From Saccharomonospora xinjiangensis XJ-54 (GTDB lineage Bacteria; Actinomycetota; Actinomycetes; Mycobacteriales; Pseudonocardiaceae): DNA of 64,000 bases. Made by a program: the position numbers and the translations under genes. Location: NCBI RefSeq assembly GCF_000258175.1, contig NZ_JH636049.1, positions 4,007,482 to 4,071,481 on the forward strand, given 5' to 3'. Below the pieces are notes generated by a model. That model was not told the origin of the DNA. It did not search any database and saw nothing but the letters and a program-made list of their open reading frames with translations. Positions 1-8,348 of this stretch are shown piece by piece; within the stretch, counting starts at the first letter, position 1, and the number at the start of each line of letters is the position of its first letter.

Positions 1-2188
1 GGCCGCGGGAGCGTCGGCCGACGACGTGCCGGACGGCCTCGCCGACGTGCTGCTGACGCGACTGGAACGTCTGTCGCAGGAAACCCGGCGGGTGCTGCGC
101 GCCGTGTCAGTGGCGAGCGCGGACGTGGCGGACACGGCCGTCGCCGAGGTGGCAGGCATCGGGGCGATCGACGTGGAGGAGGCACTGAGGGAGGCCGTCC
201 ATCACCACGTCCTCGTGGTCGATCATGGGCATTACCGGTTCCGGCACGCGCTGCTGCGGGAGGCCGTGTACCACGACTTGTTGCCGGGCGAGCGGTCCCG
301 CATGCACGCCGCGTACGCGGCCCGCATCGGCGGATTGCCGCCGCACCGGGGTCGCGATGCGCGGCTGGCCTACCACAGTCTGCGCAGCCGCGATCTGCCG
401 ACGGCGCTGACCGCGCTGGTGCGCGCGGCGGACGAGGCGGAAGAGCTCGGCGCTCCCGGCTCGGCGCTGCGGCACGTGGAGCAGGCGCTGGAGATCTGGG
501 ACGCGGTGCGGCCCGAGCAGAGACCGGGGGACTGCGACGAGATCACGTTGCTGCTGTCGGCCTCGGAGCTGGCCGCGAGGGCAGGGGAACCCGAGCGTGC
601 CATCGCGTTCGCCCGTGAAGGGGTGCGCCGCGTGGACGGGAGCCCCACCGCGCGGCAGGCGGCGATCTGGCGCAGGCTCGCCGAGGCACTGATGACGTTG
701 GAGGGCACCTACCACGAGGCCGTCGAGGCCATCGACAAGGCGTGGGACCTGGTCGCCGACGGCGAGCCGAGCAGGGAGCAAGCCTGGGTGCTCGCGACGC
801 GCGCCCAGGTGTTGCGCGGGGTCGGCCGCCTCGACGACGCCGAGCGCAGCGCACGGATGGCGGCCGAGGCGGCGAAGGCGGCAGGCGCCGACGCCCCGCA
901 CGCGGCGGCACTCACCATCCAGGGCGTGATCGCCGACATCAGGGGCGACATCGAGGTCGCGCGACGACTCCTGTGCCAGGCCGAACGGGAGGCGCAGGCC
1001 GCGGACGCCCTCGATGTCGAACTCCGCGCCGGGTACTACCGGGCGCTCAGTCACGACGACCGTGGCGAGCTGGACGAGGCCCTTCGCGGGTACCGCCACA
1101 CGGCGGAGCGGGCTTCCGAGTCGGGGCTCACCTGGTCGCCGCTCGGCATTTCAGCGCGGACCCGGCTGCTGGCCCTGCGGTACACCACGGGGGACTGGCC
1201 GGACGACACCGAGCAGGACCGGCCGGAGAGCGGGGTCTCCGACCTCGTCACCGCCATCCTCCAATCGACGTGGATGCACCTGTCGGTGGCCCGTGGCCGG
1301 TTCGAGGACGCGGATCGCCTGCTGGAGCTGCTCCACCCGAGGGATGCCGACCAGCGTGGAGTCGATCTGTGGGTCGTGACGGCGGCGGCAGCGGGTGGCG
1401 CGGAACTGGCGTACTGGCGCGGGGACTATCGCAAGGCGGTCGATGCGGTGATCGAGGGCATGGACCGGGTGGAACGGATGCTGCCCGACGGGCTCGTCGG
1501 AATCCGCATCGGGGCACTCGGCGTCGAGGCCGCTGCCGCGTGGGCGGCGGATGACCGCCGCAGGGGTGGCGTCGAGAGTGCGACGGCCGCTGCCGAAGCC
1601 GGCACCGGAATCCTCGACCGTGTCCGGAGCACCCTCGACAACGGCGTGCCGAGGGGCGGGACGGTCGGCCCGGAGGCGCGGGCGTGGTTCGCGAGAGCCC
1701 TCGCCGCGGCGAGTGGTCTCGAAGGCCACGCCGACCCCGCGCTGTGGGAGCAGGCGGTGGCGGAGTTCGGTTTCGGCGCCGTCTACGAGCAGGCGCTGTG
1801 CCGTCGCCAGCTCGCGGAGGCGTGGCTGAACGCGGGCGAACACGACCGTGCGGCGACGGCACTGACCGAGACCCACCGGGTCGCGTCGCGGCTTGGTGCG
1901 CGCCCGCTCAAAGAGGCCGTCGAGGACCTCGCCAGGCGGGCCCGCGTCTCGCTGCCGGGTGCCCGGCCCCGGCGGGACGCCGTCAACCCGCTCACCCCAA
2001 GGGAGCGCGCTGTGCTGGAACGGGTTGCCGAGGGGCTCACCAACCGCCAGGTCGGCGAGCAGTTGTACATCAGCGAGAAGACGGTGAGCGTGCACCTGTC
2101 CCGTGCCATGGCGAAGCTCGGGGCGAGCAGACGCGCGGAGGCGGTGGCGATCGCCTACGACCGTGGCCTGCTCACCCCCGAGTCGTAG
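1..2188 (+). CDS. LuxR-family (LAL-type) transcriptional regulator, 5' truncated by window edge
   Basis: The frame is open from base 2 (AAGASADD...), so the GTG at 26 is probably internal and the gene begins before the window. What remains is a long alpha-helical, TPR-like sensor region (about residues 100-640) and a C-terminal LuxR helix-turn-helix with the motif LTPRERAVLERVAEGLTNRQ followed by YISEKTVSVHLSRAMAKLG, the usual recognition helix layout. The arrangement fits large ATP-binding LuxR regulators, whose N-terminal AAA/NACHT part with Walker motifs would lie upstream and is not visible here. The target is unknown. It ends 1 base before the convergent dehydrogenase gene. Confidence 0.9.
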   Translation, partial: AAGASADDVPDGLADVLLTRLERLSQETRRVLRAVSVASADVADTAVAEVAGIGAIDVEEALREAVHHHVLVVDHGHYRFRHALLREAVYHDLLPGERSRMHAAYAARIGGLPPHRGRDARLAYHSLRSRDLPTALTALVRAADEAEELGAPGSALRHVEQALEIWDAVRPEQRPGDCDEITLLLSASELAARAGEPERAIAFAREGVRRVDGSPTARQAAIWRRLAEALMTLEGTYHEAVEAIDKAWDLVADGEPSREQAWVLATRAQVLRGVGRLDDAERSARMAAEAAKAAGADAPHAAALTIQGVIADIRGDIEVARRLLCQAEREAQAADALDVELRAGYYRALSHDDRGELDEALRGYRHTAERASESGLTWSPLGISARTRLLALRYTTGDWPDDTEQDRPESGVSDLVTAILQSTWMHLSVARGRFEDADRLLELLHPRDADQRGVDLWVVTAAAAGGAELAYWRGDYRKAVDAVIEGMDRVERMLPDGLVGIRIGALGVEAAAAWAADDRRRGGVESATAAAEAGTGILDRVRSTLDNGVPRGGTVGPEARAWFARALAAASGLEGHADPALWEQAVAEFGFGAVYEQALCRRQLAEAWLNAGEHDRAATALTETHRVASRLGARPLKEAVEDLARRARVSLPGARPRRDAVNPLTPRERAVLERVAEGLTNRQVGEQLYISEKTVSVHLSRAMAKLGASRRAEAVAIAYDRGLLTPES

Positions 2189-2189
2189 C

Positions 2190-3800
2190 TCAGCGGCCGG
2201 GCATCCTACGCAGCAGGCGCAGCCCTGCCGTCAGCGCCGCCGTCCACAGCGCGGGCGGCACGCCCCGGCCCGGCCGAAGGCGCAGTCCCCGCTGGACGGC
2301 GATGGACTGTGACTCGGTGTACTTCAGCAGGCCCTCGGCGCCGTTGCGCCTGCCGACCCCGGATTCCTTCATCCCGCCCATGGGCACGCCCACCGTGCCG
2401 AAGGTGGCCGCGTAGCCCTCGTTGACGTTGACCGTGCCCGCCTTCAACCGGGTCGCCACCTCCTGCGCATGGCGGGTGTCGCGCGACCACACACTGGCGT
2501 TGAGACCGAAGGCGGTGTCGTTGGCGCGCTCGACCGCCTCGTCGATGTCGGTGTAGCCGTAGACGGAGACCACGGGGCCGAACGTCTCGTCGGCGAACAC
2601 GGCGGCGCTCGCGGGGACATCGGTGAGGATCGTCGGCTCGAAGAACAGCGGCCCGGCCTCGGGCCGGGCCTCGCCACCCGTCACGACGGTGGCTCCGTGC
2701 TCCCGCGCGTCGGCCACATGCGCCGACACGGCCCGCAACTGCTCCTCGGTGGTCAACGATCCCATGTCCGCGCGGTAGTCGAGCGAGGCGCCGAGCCGCA
2801 ACGCCCGCGCCCGCCGGGCGAACTCGGCGAGGAACCGTTCGCGGAGGCTGTCGTGGACGTAGACGCGCTCGACCGAGACGCACAGTTGGCCCGCCGAGGC
2901 GAAGCATGCGGTCACGGCCCCTGCCGCGGCCTTCGTGACGTCGGCGTCGGGCAACACGATCATCGGGTTCTTGCCGCCGAGTTCGAGCGAATACCCCGTG
3001 AGCCTTCCCGCGATGGAGGACGCCAGGCGCTTGCCCGTGGGAGTCGAGCCCGTGAAACACACGTAGTCCGATTCCTCGACGATGGCGTCGCCGATCACCG
3101 AGCCTTTTCCGAGCACGATCTGCCATGCGTCCCGGGGAAGTCCGGCCTGCTCGGCGAGTTCGTGCAGCCACAGCGCCGACAGAGCCGTCTGGTTGTCGGG
3201 TTTCTGCACCACCGTGTTCCCCGCGGCGAGTGCGGGCAGCACGTCCATCGCCGTCAGCGCCAGCGGGTAGTTCCACGGCGAGATGATGCCGACCACGCCT
3301 CGGGGATGCCGGGTGTGCGTCGCTCTGGTGAGCACGGGCAGCGCGCCGGGCGCACGCCGGGGCGCCAGCAGCCGCGCGCTGCGCCTGCCGTAGTAGTCGG
3401 CGACGAGTGCTGTTGCGCTGATCTCGTCGAAAGCGTCGAGCCTCGACTTGCCGGACTCGACCTGCACGAGGTCGAGCCCTTCCCGCTGCCTGGCGAGGAC
3501 GAGTTCGTGCAGCCGCAGCAGGATCCGCTGCCGCTGCGCGGCGCTCGTGGCCGCCCACGAGGGCTGTGCCTCGCGGGCGCGGCCGAAGGCGGAGCGAGTC
3601 AGCCAGTCGGAAGCCTGCGGGAGCACGGCCGTCGGCAGGCCGGTGAACGGCGCTGTCATTGTCACCGACTCAGAACCGGGGCCGCTCACGGCCCTGGAGA
3701 CAAGGGTTTCGGCCCTCGAAACCGGGGGAGCGCCTACCACGCCCCCGATCGTCGTCGGCCTCTGCTCTCGTTCCACCGTGACCGCAGTCGAGCTGGTCAT
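2190..3800 (-). CDS. gabD2: Succinic semialdehyde dehydrogenase (NADP+-type, GabD2-like)
   Basis: This aldehyde dehydrogenase of 536 residues closely resembles actinobacterial GabD2, which oxidises succinic semialdehyde to succinate (GABA shunt or the alternative TCA branch). Seen in the sequence: ISPWNYPLALTAMDVLPALA, the glycine motif FTGSTPTGK, the general-base segment ELGGKNPMIV, the catalytic cysteine in CFASAGQLC, and the C-terminal EETFGPVVSVYG-type signature (here DETFGPVVSVYG). The first 45 or so residues are a non-conserved extension. The ATG start at 3800 is backed by a GGAGGTG site 3 bases upstream. Substrate is inferred from overall similarity; other medium-chain aldehydes are possible. 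Confidence 0.88.
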   Translation of the reverse strand: MTSSTAVTVEREQRPTTIGGVVGAPPVSRAETLVSRAVSGPGSESVTMTAPFTGLPTAVLPQASDWLTRSAFGRAREAQPSWAATSAAQRQRILLRLHELVLARQREGLDLVQVESGKSRLDAFDEISATALVADYYGRRSARLLAPRRAPGALPVLTRATHTRHPRGVVGIISPWNYPLALTAMDVLPALAAGNTVVQKPDNQTALSALWLHELAEQAGLPRDAWQIVLGKGSVIGDAIVEESDYVCFTGSTPTGKRLASSIAGRLTGYSLELGGKNPMIVLPDADVTKAAAGAVTACFASAGQLCVSVERVYVHDSLRERFLAEFARRARALRLGASLDYRADMGSLTTEEQLRAVSAHVADAREHGATVVTGGEARPEAGPLFFEPTILTDVPASAAVFADETFGPVVSVYGYTDIDEAVERANDTAFGLNASVWSRDTRHAQEVATRLKAGTVNVNEGYAATFGTVGVPMGGMKESGVGRRNGAEGLLKYTESQSIAVQRGLRLRPGRGVPPALWTAALTAGLRLLRRMPGR

Positions 3801-3946
3801 GACACCTCCGCGAACCGCCCTGTTACTGGAGAGTAGTCTCTGTGGCCGCCGAGCATACCGACGCCTGCGGCCTCCGCGGCGCCCGCAGGCGTGATCGGCA
3901 TCACCGCTCCGGCGGTGTGCGCGGCGGTTCCTTCCGCCCTGGTCGG

Positions 3947-4615
3947 TCAGCGGGAGTTCCCTGCGCCGCGGATGCTCCCGCCGTGCTCAGCGTTCTCGGG
4001 GTGCTCAGTGTCCTCGGCGTGCTCTGCGCAGAGAGCCGTCGCAACCCGTTTCCACTCGCGCAGGAGCTGCTCCCTCCGATGCGGGTCGCCGCCGAGTTCG
4101 GCATCGAGTGCCAGGCCCCTCGTGAGGTTGACGGTGAGCCAGAAGACCGTTTCGAGCCGCGTCCTCGGCAGGGCGACCAACTCCGCGAGACGGTCCAGTG
4201 TGGACCGCGCGAGTGCCTTGTCAACAGGGCGCATCGCTGCCGCGAGTGCGGGGTCGGTGCGCGCGGCGATCCACAGTTCCATAGCCGCGGTCGCGAGCGT
4301 TCCCGAGTACGACCGCCACAGCAGATCCACCATCGCCCCGACCCGTTCCGGCCCTGGCGGCACCTCGCTCGCCTCGGGGACGTTGCGTTCGGCCAGCCTT
4401 GTCGTCAGGTGCGCGACGGCCGCTGCCATCAGTTCGGCCTTGTCCGCGAAGTGGTGCTGGGCGGCGCCTTTCGACACCCCTGCCCTGGCGCAGATCTCCT
4501 GCATCGAGGTGCGGGCGTAGCCGAGTTCCACGAGGCACGTGATCGTGGCGTCGAGCAGAGCGGTCCTGGTGCGTTCCCTGCGCTCGGCCTGCGTGCGATG
4601 GGTGCGTTCCGGCAT
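3947..4615 (-). CDS. TetR/AcrR-family transcriptional regulator
   Basis: This 222-residue protein has an N-terminal TetR helix-turn-helix at about residues 10-56 (ALLDATITCLVELGYARTSM, then ICARAGVSKGAAQHHFADK) and an alpha-helical ligand domain. It is divergent from the acyl-CoA dehydrogenase at 4710, and two perfect 12-base palindromes lie between them. It therefore probably represses that dehydrogenase/CoA-transferase pair and itself in response to an acyl-CoA or related ligand; this is inference from context. The ATG start has a GAGG site 3 bases upstream. Confidence 0.9.
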   Translation of the reverse strand: MPERTHRTQAERRERTRTALLDATITCLVELGYARTSMQEICARAGVSKGAAQHHFADKAELMAAAVAHLTTRLAERNVPEASEVPPGPERVGAMVDLLWRSYSGTLATAAMELWIAARTDPALAAAMRPVDKALARSTLDRLAELVALPRTRLETVFWLTVNLTRGLALDAELGGDPHRREQLLREWKRVATALCAEHAEDTEHPENAEHGGSIRGAGNSR

Positions 4616-4657
4616 GGTCCTCGCGACTCCTTTACCGGACGGTGTGACTGGCGTACA

Positions 4658-4687
4658 TTCCAGATGGAACTTACCTTACGAGCGTAA
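4658..4687. promoter_or_regulatory. Two palindromic candidate TetR operators
   Basis: TTCCAGATGGAA (4658-4669) and TTACGAGCGTAA (4676-4687) are each perfect 5-2-5 inverted repeats, with centres 18 bases apart, in the 94-base gap between the divergent TetR and acyl-CoA dehydrogenase genes. The second ends 22 bases before the dehydrogenase GTG, where a repressor would block transcription. Confidence 0.6.
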
Positions 4688-4709
4688 TGTTTCTACCTGA
4701 GGAGCGCCA

Positions 4710-5861
4710 GTGCCGCTGCCGACACACCGGTCGTCCTGGATGACCGACGAGCTGGACGACGTCCGCGACCTCGCAAGGACCTTCTGCCGAAGGGAACTCG
4801 CACCGCACCACCGGCGATGGGCCGAGCAGAAGCACATCGACAGGGAGGTGTGGACGAAGGCGGGTGAGGTCGGGCTGCTCGCGTTGTCCGTGCCCGAGAC
4901 CTACGGCGGTGGGGGTGGCACATTCGCCCACGAGGCGGTGCTGTACGAGGAACAGGCGCGTTCCGGTGACAGCGCGTGGGGCGTCACCGTGCACAACGGC
5001 ATCGTGGCGCACTACCTGCTCGCCTACGCCTCCGAGGAGAAGAAGCGCGAGTGGCTGCCCAAGCTCGCGAGCGGCGAGTACGTCGGTGCCATCGCGATGA
5101 CGGAGCCCGGCACGGGTTCCGACCTTCAGGCGATCACCACGAGGGCGGTGCGAAGCGGCGATCACTACGTCGTCAACGGCGCCAAGACGTTCATCACCAA
5201 CGGCGGGCTCGCCGACTTGGTCGTCGTCGCGGTCAAGACCGATCCCGGAGCCGGCGCCAAGGGCGTCTCGCTGATCGTCGTGGAGACCTCGGCGCCCGGT
5301 TTCCGGCGGGGGCGGGTACTGGAGAAGGTGGGCATGCACGGCCAGGACACCGCCGAACTGTTCTTCGACGACGTGCGCGTGCCCGTGGACAACCTCCTCG
5401 GCGGCGAGGAGGGGCAGGGTTTCGTCCAGCTCATGGAGCAGTTGCCGCAGGAGCGGCTCATCATCGCCGTCACCGCTGTCGCCGGCATGGAGAGTGCCAT
5501 CGAGCAGACCATCGACTACACCAAGGAGCGCACGGCTTTCGGCCGGCCTGTTTTCGGTTTCCAGAACACGAAGTACACGCTCGCCGAGGCGGCCACCGAG
5601 GCAGCCGTCGCCCGCGCCTTCCTCGACCAGTGCATCGAGCGGCACCTCAGGGGCGAACTCGACGTTCAGGGCGCGGCCATGGTCAAACTCTGGACCACGG
5701 AGCGGGTCAATAAGGTCGTGGACGACTGCGTGCAACTGTTCGGCGGCTACGGCTACATGACCGAGTACCCGATCGCGCGGGCGTGGGCCGACGTCCGGGT
5801 CTCACGCATCTTCGGCGGAACGAACGAGATCATGAAGGACATCATCTCCCGCACGCTGTGA
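4710..5861 (+). CDS. Acyl-CoA dehydrogenase
   Basis: This 383-residue flavoenzyme should catalyse alpha,beta-dehydrogenation of an acyl-CoA with FAD as cofactor. Family signatures are present: AIAMTEPGTGSDLQ (FAD/substrate signature 1) and the C-terminal FGGYGYMTEYPIARAWADVR, where the Glu of YMTEYP is the expected catalytic base, followed by RIFGGTNEIMKDIISR. Length is normal. The GTG start is preceded by GAGGAG. It is 30 bases upstream of a CoA-transferase gene on the same strand, likely an operon, and divergent from a TetR repressor. The acyl substrate cannot be read from sequence. Confidence 0.93.
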   Translation: MPLPTHRSSWMTDELDDVRDLARTFCRRELAPHHRRWAEQKHIDREVWTKAGEVGLLALSVPETYGGGGGTFAHEAVLYEEQARSGDSAWGVTVHNGIVAHYLLAYASEEKKREWLPKLASGEYVGAIAMTEPGTGSDLQAITTRAVRSGDHYVVNGAKTFITNGGLADLVVVAVKTDPGAGAKGVSLIVVETSAPGFRRGRVLEKVGMHGQDTAELFFDDVRVPVDNLLGGEEGQGFVQLMEQLPQERLIIAVTAVAGMESAIEQTIDYTKERTAFGRPVFGFQNTKYTLAEAATEAAVARAFLDQCIERHLRGELDVQGAAMVKLWTTERVNKVVDDCVQLFGGYGYMTEYPIARAWADVRVSRIFGGTNEIMKDIISRTL

Positions 5862-5891
5862 CGGCGACGACGAGCAGGAAGGCAGGACTTT

Positions 5892-7043
5892 TTGAACGCG
5901 AGAAAAGCCGGACCGCTGAGCGGGTTGCGGGTCGTCGAACTGGCGGGCCTCGCGCCGGCCCCGTTCGCCTGCACGATCCTCGCCGACCTCGGCGCCGACG
6001 TCGTGCGGATCGACCGGGTCACCGAGGGCGAGGACGTGCTCGCCATGCCGAAGGACCCTCTGCTGCGAGGCAGGAGGACGATCGGCGTCAACACCAAGAC
6101 GCCGGAGGGTGTCGAGGTGGTGCTGAGGCTCGCCGAGCGTGCCGACGTGTTCGTGGAGGGCTTCCGGCCAGGGGTGACCGAGCGGATGGGACTCGGGCCG
6201 TCGGACGTCCACGCACGCAATCCCCGCGTCGTCTACGGGCGGATCACCGGCTGGGGCCAGGATGGCCCGCTGGCACACACGGCCGGGCACGACATCAACT
6301 ACATCGGCCTCTCCGGGGCGCTGCATCCCATCGGGAGGCGGGGTGAGCGACCCGTGCCGCCGGTGAACTTCCTCGCCGACTTCGGCGGCGGTGGCATGTA
6401 CCTCGCGATGGGGGTCCTCGCCGCGCTGTTCGAACGGCAGACTTCGGGGCGGGGACAGGTCGTTGACGCGTCGATGGTGGACGGGTCCGCGCTGCTCACC
6501 ACGCACCTGTTCGGATTGAGAGCGAGCGGGTTGTGGGAAGGGGAGCGCGGGGAGAACATCCTCGACGGCGGGGCTCCGTTCTACGACACCTACGAAACGG
6601 CCGACGGGCGTTACGTCGCGGTGGGCGCCATCGAGACGAAGTTCTTCGCCGCGCTGGCCGAGGTGCTGGAACTGGACCCCGGGACGGTCCCGTCCCACCT
6701 GGACCCGACTCAGTGGCCCCGGTTGCGGGAGGTGCTCGCCGACGCGATCGGGAAGCGCACCAGGGACGAACTCGTGGCGAGGGCGGAGGGCACCGACGCC
6801 TGCCTGACCCCCGTGCTCTCGCCGTGGGAAGCCCCCGAACATCCGCACAACGCGGCGAGGGCGACGTTCGTCGATATCGGCGGAGTGGTCCAGCCCGCGC
6901 CTGGGCCGAAGTTCGACAGGACTCCTCCTGAGACACCCCGGCCACCGCATCCGCGTGGTGCGGACACCGCCGGGGTGCTGGAGGAACTCGGTTTCGACGG
7001 CGACGAGATCCGGTCGCTGCGGGAGAGCGGAGCCATTTCCTGA
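5892..7043 (+). CDS. CaiB/BaiF family III CoA-transferase (alpha-methylacyl-CoA racemase-like)
   Basis: This 383-residue protein begins PLSGLRVVELAGLAPAPFAC and continues DLGADVVRIDR, the N-terminal pattern shared by alpha-methylacyl-CoA racemases and CaiB-type transferases. The central GHDINYIGLSGALHPIG with His-Asp matches the racemase branch, where an Asp/His pair moves the alpha proton. A role in branched-chain or sterol-side-chain acyl-CoA breakdown is likely, together with the upstream dehydrogenase. The start is taken as TTG 5892 (AGGAAGG 9 bases upstream); no in-frame ATG fits. Racemase versus transferase activity is not settled by sequence. Confidence 0.85.
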   Translation: MNARKAGPLSGLRVVELAGLAPAPFACTILADLGADVVRIDRVTEGEDVLAMPKDPLLRGRRTIGVNTKTPEGVEVVLRLAERADVFVEGFRPGVTERMGLGPSDVHARNPRVVYGRITGWGQDGPLAHTAGHDINYIGLSGALHPIGRRGERPVPPVNFLADFGGGGMYLAMGVLAALFERQTSGRGQVVDASMVDGSALLTTHLFGLRASGLWEGERGENILDGGAPFYDTYETADGRYVAVGAIETKFFAALAEVLELDPGTVPSHLDPTQWPRLREVLADAIGKRTRDELVARAEGTDACLTPVLSPWEAPEHPHNAARATFVDIGGVVQPAPGPKFDRTPPETPRPPHPRGADTAGVLEELGFDGDEIRSLRESGAIS

Positions 7044-7249
7044 TCACGCGCCTCGGCGTGTTGCCGCCCGGATCGGCGAGGACGACCTAGAGTCGGATCG
7101 ACGGTGTCGATCACGCGATGCCCCCTTCGCGTGATTGCCCCTCGCACGGCACTGCGATCAGGCAAGATGAAGGAACCGGTGGAGCGGCAGGAGACGAGGC
7201 GTCCGCCGGAACGCGGTAAGGCCGGGACGAGACGGAATCGGGTGGGAGC

Positions 7250-7417
7250 ATGTCGCCGGGACTGAAGAAAATCCTCATCTTTGGTGTCGTCGCACTCGTG
7301 CTGTTCTTCCTGATCTCACGGCCCACCGAGTCGGCTGACACCGTCCGTGCGGCGTTGGCCTGGTTGCAGGACGGTGCGGAAGCCATCATCACGTTCTTCC
7401 AGAGCCTGTTCACCTGA
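7250..7417 (+). CDS. Small membrane protein, 55 residues
   Basis: The ATG at 7250 follows GGTGGGAG and opens a 55-codon frame: a short basic N-terminus (MSPGLKK), one hydrophobic segment (ILIFGVVALVLFFLI, residues 8-22), then an amphipathic helix-like tail rich in Ala, Leu and Phe. High GC3 and a strong hairpin 12 bases after the stop support a real gene. No function is recognised. Single-pass topology with a short cytoplasmic N-terminus is inferred. Confidence 0.65.
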   Translation: MSPGLKKILIFGVVALVLFFLISRPTESADTVRAALAWLQDGAEAIITFFQSLFT

Positions 7418-7428
7418 CCCCATTTCGC

Positions 7429-7469
7429 CACGGTGTCCGGCCCCGATGATCACGGGGCCGGACACCGTG
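7429..7469. terminator. 17-bp perfect hairpin terminator
   Basis: Arms 7429-7445 and 7453-7469 are perfectly complementary (left arm starts CACGGTGTCCGG), with a 7-base loop ATGATCA. It lies 12 bases after the microprotein stop. There is no T-tract, which is common for actinobacterial terminators. Confidence 0.75.
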
Positions 7470-7730
7470 CTGCGCGCGGAAGCCGACCACAGAACGTGAT
7501 CATGAGGCGAGGAAAGGCCGTTTCGCTGCGGCAAACGGGTGGATTACGCCGTTGAAGTCACAGGTCACCGAAATCCTCCACGGCTGACCTCTTCCGGATT
7601 GTCGGTGGGCTCTCCTACCGTGCTCACATTGCGTGACCCGCGGTAGGTGAGGGATCACGCTTCGAAACCTGCAAACGGTGCTCGACCAGTCCTTGAGGAA
7701 CCACGGCAGTGGGTTGCGAAGGAGGCAAGG
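7470..7730. other. Non-coding gap after the terminator
   Basis: With the hairpin, the gap between genes is 313 bases. Apart from the ribosome site GGAGG just before 7731, I see no RNA gene, repeat or clear promoter. A loosely paired CTACCG...CGGTAG near 7614-7646 is too weak to call. Confidence 0.5.
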
Positions 7731-8234
7731 ATGCGAGATCCCGGAGTTGACGCGGTGATCCGGCAGTGGGCGGCGGAACGGGAGCAGAGCGCGGAGGAGC
7801 AGGAGGTTCACCGCATCGCGTCGGCTTGGCTGGCGGAAATCCCCGGCAGTGAGGCAGGCGAAGCGAAGTCGCCCGGAATTCCGGGCCAGCGCAGGGGAAC
7901 CGGTACGGCACGGTGGGCTCCTGTCGATCTCGCGGACCCCGGCTTCGTGGAGGCTATGCGGGAGCGGCTTCCCGAAGCCCCTCTCGACCTGCTGGCCGCC
8001 GCAGCCGGTTGGTGGCAGATGGTGGGCGACGTCGAGGAAGCCGAAGCGTGGTGGGACGCGGGAGTCAGCCCGCTCGATCAGCGAGCGCTCGACTACCGCG
8101 CGGCCGGGCTGGCACCGTCCGACCTGTCCAGGAGGCTCGGCCCGTTGACCGTGCTGGAGCACCTGCGCCGTGGCAGCGCGCCCGCGTGGTGTGTCGCCCG
8201 GCTCGCGCGGCAGCGCAGGGACGCCGCGGGCTGA
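7731..8234 (+). CDS. Hypothetical protein, 167 residues
   Basis: The frame is open further upstream (to 7647), but the ATG at 7731 has GGAGG 5 bases before it and is the better start. The protein is acidic and helical at first (VIRQWAAEREQSAEEQEVHR), has a variable linker, then a Trp-rich part (AAGWWQMVGDVEEAEAWWDAG) and a C-terminal part ending VARLARQRRDAAG. No signal peptide or membrane segment is seen. The C-terminal portion has the look of a small helical adaptor. Function unknown. Confidence 0.7.
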   Translation: MRDPGVDAVIRQWAAEREQSAEEQEVHRIASAWLAEIPGSEAGEAKSPGIPGQRRGTGTARWAPVDLADPGFVEAMRERLPEAPLDLLAAAAGWWQMVGDVEEAEAWWDAGVSPLDQRALDYRAAGLAPSDLSRRLGPLTVLEHLRRGSAPAWCVARLARQRRDAAG

Positions 8235-8348
8235 GCCGCGCCGCGTGCTCCGCAGGGCGTCGTTGTCCGCTTGCCACAGAGCGGATACAGTGCGGCGTCG
8301 TGCGCCTGACCGTGATCACCCCGACCCCCCGCGTACGGAACCAGCGAT

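Noticed and set aside
2469..3836. 455-codon plus-strand frame opposite gabD2
   Set aside because: Composition typical of an antisense shadow; the dehydrogenase motifs on the minus strand are complete.
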